From Clostridium sp. UBA5530 (GTDB lineage Bacteria > Bacillota > Clostridia > Clostridiales > Clostridiaceae): a stretch of 5,782 nucleotides of DNA. The notes beneath the pieces were generated by a model. The model saw nothing but the letters and a program-made list of their open reading frames with translations, had not been told where the DNA came from and ran no database searches. Positions within the stretch are counted from its first letter, which is position 1. Every line of letters starts with the position of its first letter. Positions 1 through 5,516 of the stretch are shown piece after piece. The translations under genes were made by a program, and so were the position numbers. The stretch spans positions 20,946 to 26,727 of the forward strand of contig DINW01000091.1 in assembly GCA_002423705.1 (NCBI GenBank), in the 5' to 3' direction.

Positions 1-447
1 CACCTTAGCTTTTTGTTTTAATATCTCGTCCTTTGAAACTCCATATCTATTAAAAACAACTAAAGTAGCTTCTTTAAATATTTCCTCTATGTTTTTCCAC
101 TTATATATGTCTATTAAGCAGTCTGCTCCTGTTATAAAATAAAGGTTGCTGTCTTTATAAATGCTATTAAAATATTTTAAGGTTTCATAAGTATAGCTAA
201 GTCCCTTTTTTCTTATTTCATAATCCGTTAAAGAGAAATTTTCATATCCTCTTATAGCCATCTTCGCCATTTCATATCTTAAATCTTCATCTAATAGATT
301 TTTATCATTTTTTTTATGAGGTGGTCTGCCACTGGGGACAAATACCACCTCATCTAATTTTAACGTATTTAATGCTTCTTCTGCTATATAAAGATGACCA
401 TTGTGGATAGGATTGAATGTTCCTCCAAATATGCCTATATTCTTCAT
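1..447 (-). CDS. nadD: Nicotinate-nucleotide adenylyltransferase, N-terminal 149 codons (partial at window edge)
   Basis: NadD transfers AMP from ATP to nicotinate mononucleotide, giving deamido-NAD in the cytoplasmic NAD synthesis pathway. Translation from the ATG at 447 opens with MKNIGIFGGTFNPIHNGHL. This holds the nucleotidyltransferase GGTFxPxHxGH signature, with the HxGH nucleotide-binding motif at residues 15-18. PPHK follows at 42-45, SYTYETL at 84-90, FITGADCL at 104-111 and FNRYG at 132-136, all typical of NadD. The family is about 190-210 residues long, so roughly the last quarter, including the C-terminal ISTTR-type motif, lies beyond base 1. The start is 10 bases after the yhbY stop. 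No good Shine-Dalgarno sequence is visible (only AAGATAG), so translational coupling to yhbY is likely. The yhbY-nadD order is the same as yqeI-nadD in Bacillus. Confidence 0.95.
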   Translation of the reverse strand, partial: MKNIGIFGGTFNPIHNGHLYIAEEALNTLKLDEVVFVPSGRPPHKKNDKNLLDEDLRYEMAKMAIRGYENFSLTDYEIRKKGLSYTYETLKYFNSIYKDSNLYFITGADCLIDIYKWKNIEEIFKEATLVVFNRYGVSKDEILKQKAKV

Positions 448-457
448 AGCTATCTTA

Positions 458-751
458 TTATTTAGGAAGCTCTATCTTAGGCTTCTTTTGAGACTTTCTA
501 TACAAAACAACCTTACTTCCAATAGCTTGAACTCCTTCACATTTAAGTTCTTCACATATTATGTCTGATGCTTCTCTAGACTCGTATCCGCTATTTTTTA
601 GCACAGAGAATTTTATAAGTTCCCTTGCTTCTAAAGCGTCATCTATTTGCTTTAAAAAGCTATCTTCTATTCCATTCTTTCCTAATTGGAATATGGAATC
701 TATATTTTGAGCTAGCTTTCTTAGATATGCTCTTTGTTTGCTCGTTATCAT
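458..751 (-). CDS. yhbY: YhbY/YqeI family RNA-binding protein (CRM domain), 97 aa
   Basis: This is a single CRS1/YhbY (CRM) domain protein. The family binds pre-50S ribosomal particles and is thought to help assemble the large subunit. The fold signature is visible: an N-terminal helix rich in Lys, Arg and Leu (residues 4-14), the RNA-binding loop GKNG at 24-27, the strand ELIKFSVLKN at 44-53, and the final strand IGSKVVLYR at 77-85. The length of 97 residues is normal, with a short Lys/Pro-rich tail. The start ATG at 751 has an excellent ribosome binding site, AGGAGGG at 762-756. The gene begins 13 bases after the obgE stop and ends in tandem TAA TAA codons just before nadD. It is therefore probably cotranscribed with both, and all three follow the same AT-rich gap upstream of obgE. 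Confidence 0.95.
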   Translation of the reverse strand: MITSKQRAYLRKLAQNIDSIFQLGKNGIEDSFLKQIDDALEARELIKFSVLKNSGYESREASDIICEELKCEGVQAIGSKVVLYRKSQKKPKIELPK

Positions 752-764
752 AGTACCCTCCTAC

Positions 765-2039
765 CTATAGTAAAAATTCAAATTCAAAATCGTTTAGTCT
801 AACTATATCTCCATCCTCTATTCCCATGGCTATAAGTTCATCAATAATTCCCTTGTTCCTTAATACCTTATGGAAATATCTTAGAGAATCAGCATCCTTT
901 ACATTTACTGCTAAAAGAAGCCTATCTACAAAGGTTCCTTCTATAGCATAAACTCCATCTTCTTCCTTTATGGTGTATGTGAATCTCTTTTCCTCTTCAA
1001 TGAATTTTTCTTCTTCACTTATCTCCAAATCTACCACTGGTATTTCACTTAAAAGTCTTGCAGCTTCCTTCATAAGCTCTGGTACACCCTCATTTGTAGC
1101 TGCTGATATCTTAAATACCTTATCATACCCCATGTCATTTATCTTCTTTTTGAAGTCTTCAAAAACTTCCTCATCATAAAGCATATCACACTTGTTTGCT
1201 GCTACTATTTGAGGTCTATCCCAAAGCTTTATGCTATATTTTTTAAGTTCTTCATTTATCTTTATAAAGTCTTCTATTGGATCCCGGCCTTCAACTCCTG
1301 ATATATCTACTACATGTATCAATACTCTAGTTCTTTCTATGTGCCTTAAAAAGTCAAGTCCTAATCCTACTCCTTCTGCTGCTCCTTCTATTATTCCAGG
1401 TATGTCAGCTATTACAAAGTTTGATACTCCCTGAATACTTACCACTCCAAGGTTTGGTTTTAAAGTAGTAAAGTGATAGTTGGCTATCTTAGGCTTAGCC
1501 TTAGACACCATGGATAATAAGGTTGACTTCCCTACATTAGGAAATCCTAAAAGTCCAACATCAGCTAATAACTTTAATTCTAATACTATCCATCTTTCTT
1601 CTCCTGGCATTCCTGGTTCTGCAAATTGTGGAGCCTGTCTTGTGGGAGTTGCATATTTTGCATTTCCCTTTCCACCTTTTCCTCCTTTGCATACTACATA
1701 TTTATCTCCATCATGAGAAAGATCTGCCATAATTTTACCGGTTTCTACATCCTTTATTATGGTTCCCATAGGAACCTTTACAATAAAGTCCTCTCCATCC
1801 TTACCATAGCACTTTGAGCCTGACCCATCGGTTCCTCTTTCTGCTACATATTTTCTTTTATATGTAAAGTCTAAAAGAGTAGTCATATTGCTGTCAGCAA
1901 TTAGAACCACGTCTCCTCCGCGTCCACCGTCTCCTCCATCTGGACCCCCTAGAGGCACATATTTTTCTCTTCTAAATGATATGGACCCGTGCCCACCATC
2001 TCCTGATTTAACAAATATTTTCGCTGTATCTATGAACAT
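765..2039 (-). CDS. obgE: Obg/CgtA GTPase, 424 aa (start placed at ATG 2039)
   Basis: Obg is an essential GTPase that binds late 50S intermediates and links ribosome assembly to growth and stress state. Using 424-residue numbering, the Gly-rich Obg fold spans about 1-155 (for example SGDGGHG and GGPDGGDGGRGG). The G domain follows: G1 GFPNVGKS at 165-172, G2 FTT at 190-192, G3 DIPG at 212-215, G4 NKCD at 282-285 and G5 SAA at 312-314. A C-terminal OCT domain runs from about 340 to the end and closes with the typical FEFEF. An upstream in-frame GTG at 2048 would add Met-Arg-Thr. I prefer the ATG because Obg proteins usually begin MF(I/V)D, and because the GTG lies inside the AAGGTG ribosome binding site. 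The gene follows the rpmA terminator, so it probably has its own promoter. In Bacillus, spo0B sits just upstream; here there is none. Confidence 0.97.
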   Translation of the reverse strand: MFIDTAKIFVKSGDGGHGSISFRREKYVPLGGPDGGDGGRGGDVVLIADSNMTTLLDFTYKRKYVAERGTDGSGSKCYGKDGEDFIVKVPMGTIIKDVETGKIMADLSHDGDKYVVCKGGKGGKGNAKYATPTRQAPQFAEPGMPGEERWIVLELKLLADVGLLGFPNVGKSTLLSMVSKAKPKIANYHFTTLKPNLGVVSIQGVSNFVIADIPGIIEGAAEGVGLGLDFLRHIERTRVLIHVVDISGVEGRDPIEDFIKINEELKKYSIKLWDRPQIVAANKCDMLYDEEVFEDFKKKINDMGYDKVFKISAATNEGVPELMKEAARLLSEIPVVDLEISEEEKFIEEEKRFTYTIKEEDGVYAIEGTFVDRLLLAVNVKDADSLRYFHKVLRNKGIIDELIAMGIEDGDIVRLNDFEFEFLL

Positions 2040-2045
2040 AGTTCT

Positions 2046-2054
2046 CACCTTCTT
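2046..2054 (-). promoter_or_regulatory. Ribosome binding site that decides the obgE start
   Basis: On the minus strand AAGAAGGTG ends six bases before the ATG at 2039, which is a standard Shine-Dalgarno spacing. The alternative GTG start at 2048-2046 is part of this motif and has no ribosome binding site of its own at a suitable distance. Confidence 0.8.
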
Positions 2055-2077
2055 TTCATCTTAATATTTAACTTGAT

Positions 2078-2093
2078 ACTATTAACTAATAGT
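2078..2093. repeat. 16-bp palindrome upstream of obgE (7-bp arms, 2-bp centre)
   Basis: ACTATTA-GT-TAATAGT on the minus strand is a perfect inverted repeat centred about 46 bases upstream of the obgE ATG. Its size and symmetry would suit a dimeric regulator, but I do not recognise the sequence as a known operator. The surrounding DNA is so AT-rich that chance is a real alternative. Confidence 0.4.
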
Positions 2094-2124
2094 TTAGCCA
2101 CTTTTTTCTTAATATATATATTCT

Positions 2125-2139
2125 AATAAAAGTTTTATT
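2125..2139. repeat. 15-bp A/T palindrome upstream of obgE
   Basis: AATAAAA and TTTTATT flank a single central base, giving a perfect 7-bp inverted repeat. With one central base it cannot form a tight RNA hairpin, so it would matter only as a DNA site. Low sequence complexity makes a chance origin likely. Confidence 0.3.
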
Positions 2140-2172
2140 GTTTATTATTAAAGTTAAATTAGCCATAATCTT

Positions 2173-2200
2173 AAAAAAAGCACCCCTTCTCAAGGGTGCT
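2173..2200 (-). terminator. Intrinsic terminator after rpmA
   Basis: Ten bases past the rpmA stop, the minus strand reads AGCACCC, a short loop, then GGGTGCT. This is a perfect 7-bp, GC-rich stem that can extend by two more pairs with one bulged G. It is followed directly by a run of T (2179-2173). This is a classical Rho-independent terminator closing the rplU-prp-rpmA unit. The plus strand has no T-run after the stem, so it acts in one direction only. Confidence 0.93.
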
Positions 2201-2210
2201 CCCAAAGTCA

Positions 2211-2513
2211 TTATTCAGCTAAAGCTTCCTCTACGTCTACAGGATAAACACTAGCCTTCTTCTTGTCTCTTCCAACTCTTTCATATTTAACGATTCCGTC
2301 TTCTTTAGCAAAAAGAGTGTCATCCTTTCCAATTCCAACGTTTGTTCCTGGATGAATTTTTGTTCCTCTTTGTCTTACTAGAATATGTCCAGCAAGTACA
2401 AATTGTCCATCAGCACATTTAACACCAAGTCTCTTAGACTCACTGTCTCTACCATTCTTGGAGCTACCTACTCCCTTTTTATGAGCAAATAACTGAAGGT
2501 TCATTATTAGCAT
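2211..2513 (-). CDS. rpmA: 50S ribosomal protein L27, precursor with Prp-cleaved N-terminus, 100 aa
   Basis: L27 is a 50S protein whose N-terminal tail reaches the peptidyl transferase centre. The family signature is visible at residues 42-56, GHILVRQRGTKIHPG. The protein starts MLIMNLQLF followed by AHKKGVGS. This matches the Firmicutes L27 extension that the Prp protease removes after Phe9, exposing Ala10. The resulting AHKKG end is like that of mature L27 in bacteria that lack the extension. The ATG at 2513 is supported by AGGGAGGTG at 2529-2521, seven bases upstream. That site is made of the last sense codons of prp, whose stop is only four bases before this start, so the two genes are closely coupled. 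A second in-frame ATG at 2504 would cut the extension short and is less likely. Confidence 0.97.
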   Translation of the reverse strand: MLIMNLQLFAHKKGVGSSKNGRDSESKRLGVKCADGQFVLAGHILVRQRGTKIHPGTNVGIGKDDTLFAKEDGIVKYERVGRDKKKASVYPVDVEEALAE

Positions 2514-2517
2514 AACA

Positions 2518-2886
2518 CTACACCTCCCTCTCGATAAGGTTTATATATTCTTTTCGTTTTTTCTGACCAAAACTTATATCTAAGCTTTTCATGGCACTTT
2601 CTAAACTCTTTTCAAAGGTTTTTAAAAGAACCTGACACTTTTCAATGTCTTCATCTTCAAGTTCCTTAAGAGCAAGATAGCCATCATTAATTAAATAGTG
2701 AGGTTTAATATGTAAAACCTCTTCCATACCTATCACTACACTTTGAGAAAGTGTGGACACTGTATTGCATATCAAGTCATAAGCACTGCCAATAGCATTG
2801 TTTATATCTTCTCTGCTCACACCGTGACCTTCTATATCAAAGGCAACTATGTTATCACCTTTTTTATAAAGAACAATCTCTATCAT
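2518..2886 (-). CDS. prp: Ribosomal-processing cysteine protease Prp (YsxB), 122 aa
   Basis: Prp cuts the N-terminal extension from ribosomal protein L27, a step known to be essential in Staphylococcus aureus. Identification rests on its place between rplU and rpmA and on the catalytic pair: EGH at residues 19-21 (His21) and YDLIC-NTVS at 36-44 (Cys40), corresponding to the family's GHA and D-I-V-C-A-x-x-S motifs. After the Cys, the helix STLSQSVVIGMEEVL and the strand-turn YLINDGYLAL are typical. Two things are odd. The His-to-Cys distance is 19 residues, whereas the S. aureus, Bacillus and pneumococcal proteins as I recall them have 12. The protein is also somewhat longer than the usual 105-115 residues, partly from a charged C-terminal tail. 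The ATG at 2886 follows the rplU TAA after two bases and has no clear ribosome binding site, so translation probably depends on rplU. Confidence 0.92.
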   Translation of the reverse strand: MIEIVLYKKGDNIVAFDIEGHGVSREDINNAIGSAYDLICNTVSTLSQSVVIGMEEVLHIKPHYLINDGYLALKELEDEDIEKCQVLLKTFEKSLESAMKSLDISFGQKKRKEYINLIEREV

Positions 2887-2888
2887 GA

Positions 2889-3203
2889 TTATGCTTCTAT
2901 CTTTTCAATCACTAGCTTAGTAAATGGTTGTCTATGTCCTTGCTTCTTTCTATAGTCTTTCTTTGGCTTATACTTGAAAACTATAACCTTCTTAGCTTTT
3001 CCTTGAGCTACAACCTTAGCTACAACTTTAGCTCCAGCTACTACTGGGTTTCCAACTACGAATTCTCCATTTTCTTTACCTACTGCAAGAACTTGGTCTA
3101 ATTCAACAGTTGAATCTACTTCTGCGTCTAGCTTTTCTACGTAGATAGTATCTCCTTCTGCAACTCTATATTGTTTTCCACCTGTTGTTAATACTGCGTA
3201 CAT
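2889..3203 (-). CDS. rplU: 50S ribosomal protein L21, 104 aa
   Basis: L21 binds 23S rRNA in the large ribosomal subunit. The protein starts MYAVLTTGGKQYRV, the near-universal L21 opening. It ends with the family signature around 73-98, VIVFKYKPKKDYRKKQGHRQ and onward. The length is normal for the family. The ATG at 3203 is preceded six bases upstream by a near-perfect ribosome binding site, AGAGGAGGTG at 3219-3210. This site is part of the L21 leader structure described separately. It is the first gene of a unit with prp and rpmA and the only one of the three with its own long leader, so control of the whole unit is likely to act here. Confidence 0.98.
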   Translation of the reverse strand: MYAVLTTGGKQYRVAEGDTIYVEKLDAEVDSTVELDQVLAVGKENGEFVVGNPVVAGAKVVAKVVAQGKAKKVIVFKYKPKKDYRKKQGHRQPFTKLVIEKIEA

Positions 3204-3290
3204 TCAATACACCTCCTCTATCCAGTCTCGCCAACTGAGGTACATCCTCCAAAAGAATGTTTTATAAAAACCCTTTGCGTGCGGTCTACA
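3204..3290 (-). ncRNA. L21 ribosomal protein leader (5' UTR cis-regulatory RNA)
   Basis: The roughly 85-base untranslated leader of rplU matches the position and, as I recall it, the conserved 3' part of the Rfam L21_leader of low-GC Gram-positives (a TACCTCAGTTGGCGAGACTG core running into AGAGGAGGTG). It is thought to let L21, or another product of the unit, regulate its own expression. Visible pairings on the RNA strand: a GTTTT/AAAAC hairpin at about 3272-3260; CATTC/GGATG at about 3259-3243; and CAGT (3237-3234) with ACTG (3226-3223) around the loop TGGCGAG. The outer CCT at 3240-3238 can also pair with AGG inside the ribosome binding site. Assignment to the Rfam family is from memory; a covariance-model search would settle it. 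Confidence 0.8.
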
Positions 3291-3296
3291 AAAGCC

Positions 3297-3325
3297 ATTT
3301 TAACACATAGCGCCTGCCTTGTAAA
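3297..3325 (-). promoter_or_regulatory. Sigma-A-type promoter for rplU-prp-rpmA
   Basis: The -35 box TTTACA at 3325-3320 and the -10 box TAAAAT at 3302-3297 each differ from consensus by one base. The spacer is exactly 17 bases, and a TG one base before the -10 box makes it an extended -10 promoter. Transcription should start at about 3290-3287, just upstream of the L21 leader. The promoter sits 8 bases past the rng stop codon. Confidence 0.85.
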
Positions 3326-3338
3326 GTTTTTTTTACAA
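3319..3338. repeat. Inverted repeat spanning the rng stop codon and the rplU -35 box
   Basis: TTGTAAA at 3338-3332 (minus strand) includes the rng stop codon. It is complementary to TTTACAA at 3325-3319, which contains the -35 box, with a six-base loop of mostly A. In rng mRNA it would form a weak 7-bp hairpin. No T-run follows, so it is not a normal terminator, and read-through from rng into rplU is possible. Confidence 0.5.
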
Positions 3339-4781
3339 ATTATCCAGGTCTATTCTATATTTCTTAACGTTCTCCACTTGATTCATAAATATTAAAGGTT
3401 CCACCTTGAAGTACTCAACCTTCTCAGTAAAATTTAGATATATATTCTTGTCTAAAGCTTCTATATCCTTTAAAAAATATACTATGTCTTCTTCTATAAC
3501 TTTTCTATATATGCTATTGATTTCAATGTACATATCCTTTACAGAGCTGTCTCCATCTTTCTTTAATATGTCATTTCTTATTAGTAAAGTTATATAGTCC
3601 AGCTTTAATTTTTTGCCATGACCATGACATTCCTTACAGGACTCTTCCATATATTCATATATGGTTTTTCCCCTTCTTCTTCTAGCAATCTGTACTAAGT
3701 TCAGCTCCGTAGGGCTATATATAACAGTTTTATTCTTATCCCCTTTAAAGCCTTCTTCTAAAAGTTTTAAAACTTTCCTTTTATGTTCTTCCTCTGTCAT
3801 ATCTATAAAATCCACTACCACAATACCACTTAAGTTTCTTAGTCTTATCTGACGAGCTATCTCTGTGGCAGCTTCACTATTAGTTAAAAACGCTGTCTTT
3901 TCCATTGTTGTGGCCTTGGTATTTTTTCCGGAATTTACATCTATAACATACATGGCCTCTGTTGATTCTATTATCAAAGATCCTCCACAGGGAAGAGCCA
4001 CCTTGGGATGCCTTAAGGCTAATATATCCTTTTCCACTCCATAAAAATCTAAGAGGGTTCTATGACCATCATAAAATTTCAATTTAGCTTTTATATCTTC
4101 TTTATCATCTATATAGCTATCTATAATTTTATAGTCTTTTTCACTATTTACCACTATACTTTCTGTGTCATCTGTTACAAAATCCCTAAGTATCTTGTAT
4201 ACTAAAGAATTTTCTCCATACAACCTTTTAGGTCCTAATGCAAATTTAAAACCCTTATCTATTTCTTCATAAATACTATACAGCTCTTCTATTTCTGCTT
4301 TTATAACAGGTAAAGGCACATATTGACCTTGGGTTCTTATCTTTATTCCAAGGGGGATGATTCCATCTAGGTCCTCTATAGCCTTAGCTTTAAAATCCTG
4401 ATTTTCTATCTTTTTAGAAAAACTTACATCTTTGTTTTTATTGCTTATTACTGCATATCTCCCTGGCAAGTTTATAATAGGCACTACCTTGGCCCCTTTA
4501 GTACCTATTACCTCCTTTACAACCTCTACCAAAACCTCTTGGCCTTTCTTAATAGACATATCTTTATCTTCACTTAAATACATATAGGCATTTTTGCCAT
4601 GACCTATGTCCACAAAGGCACATTTAATAGCAGGCACTATATTTTTTACGATGCCCTTATATATCTCTCCTGGAAGAGGTTCATTAGTGTCTTCTTCTAT
4701 ACAGCACTCTATTAGTTTTTCCCCTTCCTTTATAGCAATTCGCCTTAAGGAATTGTCCTTTTCTATAAAAATCTCTCTCAT
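3333..4781 (-). CDS. rng: Ribonuclease E/G family endoribonuclease, 482 aa
   Basis: RNase E/G enzymes cut single-stranded AU-rich RNA and take part in rRNA processing and mRNA decay in the cytoplasm. An S1-like RNA-binding domain covers about 37-118 (GEIYKGIVKNIVPAIKCAFV, then GKNAYMYLSE). The DNase I-like catalytic core has the two metal-binding aspartates in IDVNSGK (Asp281) and VVVDFIDM (Asp324). They are 43 residues apart, as are Asp303 and Asp346 of E. coli RNase E. The zinc-link motif CKECHGHG at 382-389 allows dimer or tetramer assembly. The length is close to E. coli RNase G (about 489), and the long RNase E scaffold tail is absent. The ATG at 4781 has AGGAGG at 4792-4787. The gene follows the DUF2344 gene by 33 bases with no terminator between, so the two are probably cotranscribed. 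Confidence 0.95.
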   Translation of the reverse strand: MREIFIEKDNSLRRIAIKEGEKLIECCIEEDTNEPLPGEIYKGIVKNIVPAIKCAFVDIGHGKNAYMYLSEDKDMSIKKGQEVLVEVVKEVIGTKGAKVVPIINLPGRYAVISNKNKDVSFSKKIENQDFKAKAIEDLDGIIPLGIKIRTQGQYVPLPVIKAEIEELYSIYEEIDKGFKFALGPKRLYGENSLVYKILRDFVTDDTESIVVNSEKDYKIIDSYIDDKEDIKAKLKFYDGHRTLLDFYGVEKDILALRHPKVALPCGGSLIIESTEAMYVIDVNSGKNTKATTMEKTAFLTNSEAATEIARQIRLRNLSGIVVVDFIDMTEEEHKRKVLKLLEEGFKGDKNKTVIYSPTELNLVQIARRRRGKTIYEYMEESCKECHGHGKKLKLDYITLLIRNDILKKDGDSSVKDMYIEINSIYRKVIEEDIVYFLKDIEALDKNIYLNFTEKVEYFKVEPLIFMNQVENVKKYRIDLDNL

Positions 4782-4797
4782 AATTTCCTCCTAGGAT

Positions 4798-4825
4798 AAT
4801 ATGTTTTTTTAAAACTAAACATATT
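4798..4825. repeat. 9-bp inverted repeat between the DUF2344 gene and rng
   Basis: AATATGTTT and AAACATATT form perfect 9-bp arms (4825-4817 and 4806-4798 on the minus strand) around a ten-base loop. The DUF2344 stop codon lies within the repeat, and the repeat ends six bases before the rng ribosome binding site. No T-run follows, so it is not an intrinsic terminator. It could be an mRNA hairpin affecting stability or rng translation, or a chance repeat in AT-rich DNA. Confidence 0.45.
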
Positions 4826-5516
4826 TATATAGAGGTATAAACCTTTCATTCTTTTCTGCATACATTTCTTTTCTTTCTATATAAGTAAACTTTTCTTCAT
4901 CTGCCCCCTCTATATGACCTTTTATATAAGTTGCTAAAAGCTCTGGGGATAGGTGTTCTCTGCTTCCACAAGGTAAAGTGCAGTTTATAATAAGATGGCT
5001 GTCTTTACACCAATATTTTATATCCTTTATAAGAGGCCTTATATCCACCTCTTTTTCTCCTTTTTTGCTTTTTTTCATGATTTTCCAAGAGTTTTCCTTT
5101 AAAAGTTCTTCTAACTCTTTTTCTACCCTTGTTGTATCATTAAAATATACCTTTATCTCATAGGTTGCCCTATCTATTAATGCCATAGCTGCTGGCACTT
5201 TTTTTCCCTCTTCCACAACCTTCTTTACCTCTAAAATACTTATGGAGCTTGGAGTGTTTTCTATTAGTCTATCTTTTATTTCTTTTTCACTTAGCTCCTC
5301 TAAAAGTCCTAAGTCTAAATACTCTCCCTTAGAACTCATTCCAACAGATAAAGGCTGAGCAATTGATAGACTCATATGTGGATTAAATCCTTTGGAATAT
5401 TCCACTGGCAAATTTGCTCTTCTTATTATCTTTTGAAGTGTCCTCATCAAATCCAAATGTGATATAAATTTTATTGAGTCTTCTTTAGAATACTTTATTA
5501 AGTATCGCACCCTCAA
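4815..5516 (-). CDS. TIGR03936/DUF2344 family radical-SAM-associated protein, 233 aa
   Basis: This is a conserved protein of unknown function, almost always encoded beside or fused to a TIGR03960-type radical SAM protein, as it is here. The family landmarks are FISHLDLMR at 17-25, LPVEYSKGFNPH at 36-47, and a following SIAQPLSVG...GEYLDLGL segment at 51-71. No membrane segment or signal peptide is visible, so it is probably cytoplasmic. The start is uncertain. The TTG at 5516 has AAGGAAGGGAAG four bases upstream (5532-5521) and is used here. A GTG at 5510 would give MRYLIKYSK, closer to the usual family start, but has a poorly spaced ribosome binding site. Either way the gene begins inside the upstream gene (overlap of 32 or 26 bases), which implies translational coupling. 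A direct partnership with the radical SAM enzyme is inferred from context only. Confidence 0.88.
   Translation of the reverse strand: MRVRYLIKYSKEDSIKFISHLDLMRTLQKIIRRANLPVEYSKGFNPHMSLSIAQPLSVGMSSKGEYLDLGLLEELSEKEIKDRLIENTPSSISILEVKKVVEEGKKVPAAMALIDRATYEIKVYFNDTTRVEKELEELLKENSWKIMKKSKKGEKEVDIRPLIKDIKYWCKDSHLIINCTLPCGSREHLSPELLATYIKGHIEGADEEKFTYIERKEMYAEKNERFIPLYKYV

Larger units (their letters stand above)
2040..2172 (-). promoter_or_regulatory. AT-rich intergenic region presumed to carry the obgE promoter
   Basis: This gap separates the rpmA terminator from obgE, so an obgE-yhbY-nadD promoter is expected here. The tract is extremely AT-rich, with a run of alternating A and T near 2111-2121 and several -10-like words (TAGAAT, TATATT, TATTAA). 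I could not pair any of them with a credible -35 box at 16-18 bases, so no specific promoter is called. Two perfect short palindromes lie in the tract and are listed separately. No open reading frame or remnant of a gene such as spo0B is visible. Confidence 0.45.

Noticed and set aside
970..1817. Several plus-strand open frames of 63-78 codons opposite obgE
   Set aside because: They lie wholly inside a firmly identified gene on the other strand, and their Ser- and Phe-rich translations are typical of antisense shadows in AT-rich DNA.
2111..2121. Alternating A/T run as the obgE -10 box
   Set aside because: Several -10-like words fit, but none has a -35 box at 16-18 bases with more than about two consensus matches.
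2094..2165. Two direct copies of TTAGCCA (2094-2100 and 2159-2165) upstream of obgE
   Set aside because: Seven bases is too short to stand out, the copies are far apart, and neither is placed relative to a recognisable promoter.
3319..3338. Hairpin after rng as an intrinsic terminator
   Set aside because: The stem is A/T-rich and is followed by AGGCAGG, not a T-run, on the transcribed strand.
3406..5163. Plus-strand open frames opposite rng and the DUF2344 gene, and one at 2743-2955 opposite prp/rplU
   Set aside because: No family resemblance and low-complexity Ser/Phe/Ile composition; all are overlapped by well-supported minus-strand genes.
5485..5516. Overlap of the radical SAM and DUF2344 genes as a frameshifted fusion
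   Set aside because: Both ends look complete: the radical SAM tail carries its normal terminal Cys motif and the DUF2344 protein has its normal N-terminal landmarks with a ribosome binding site, so two separate coupled genes fit better.
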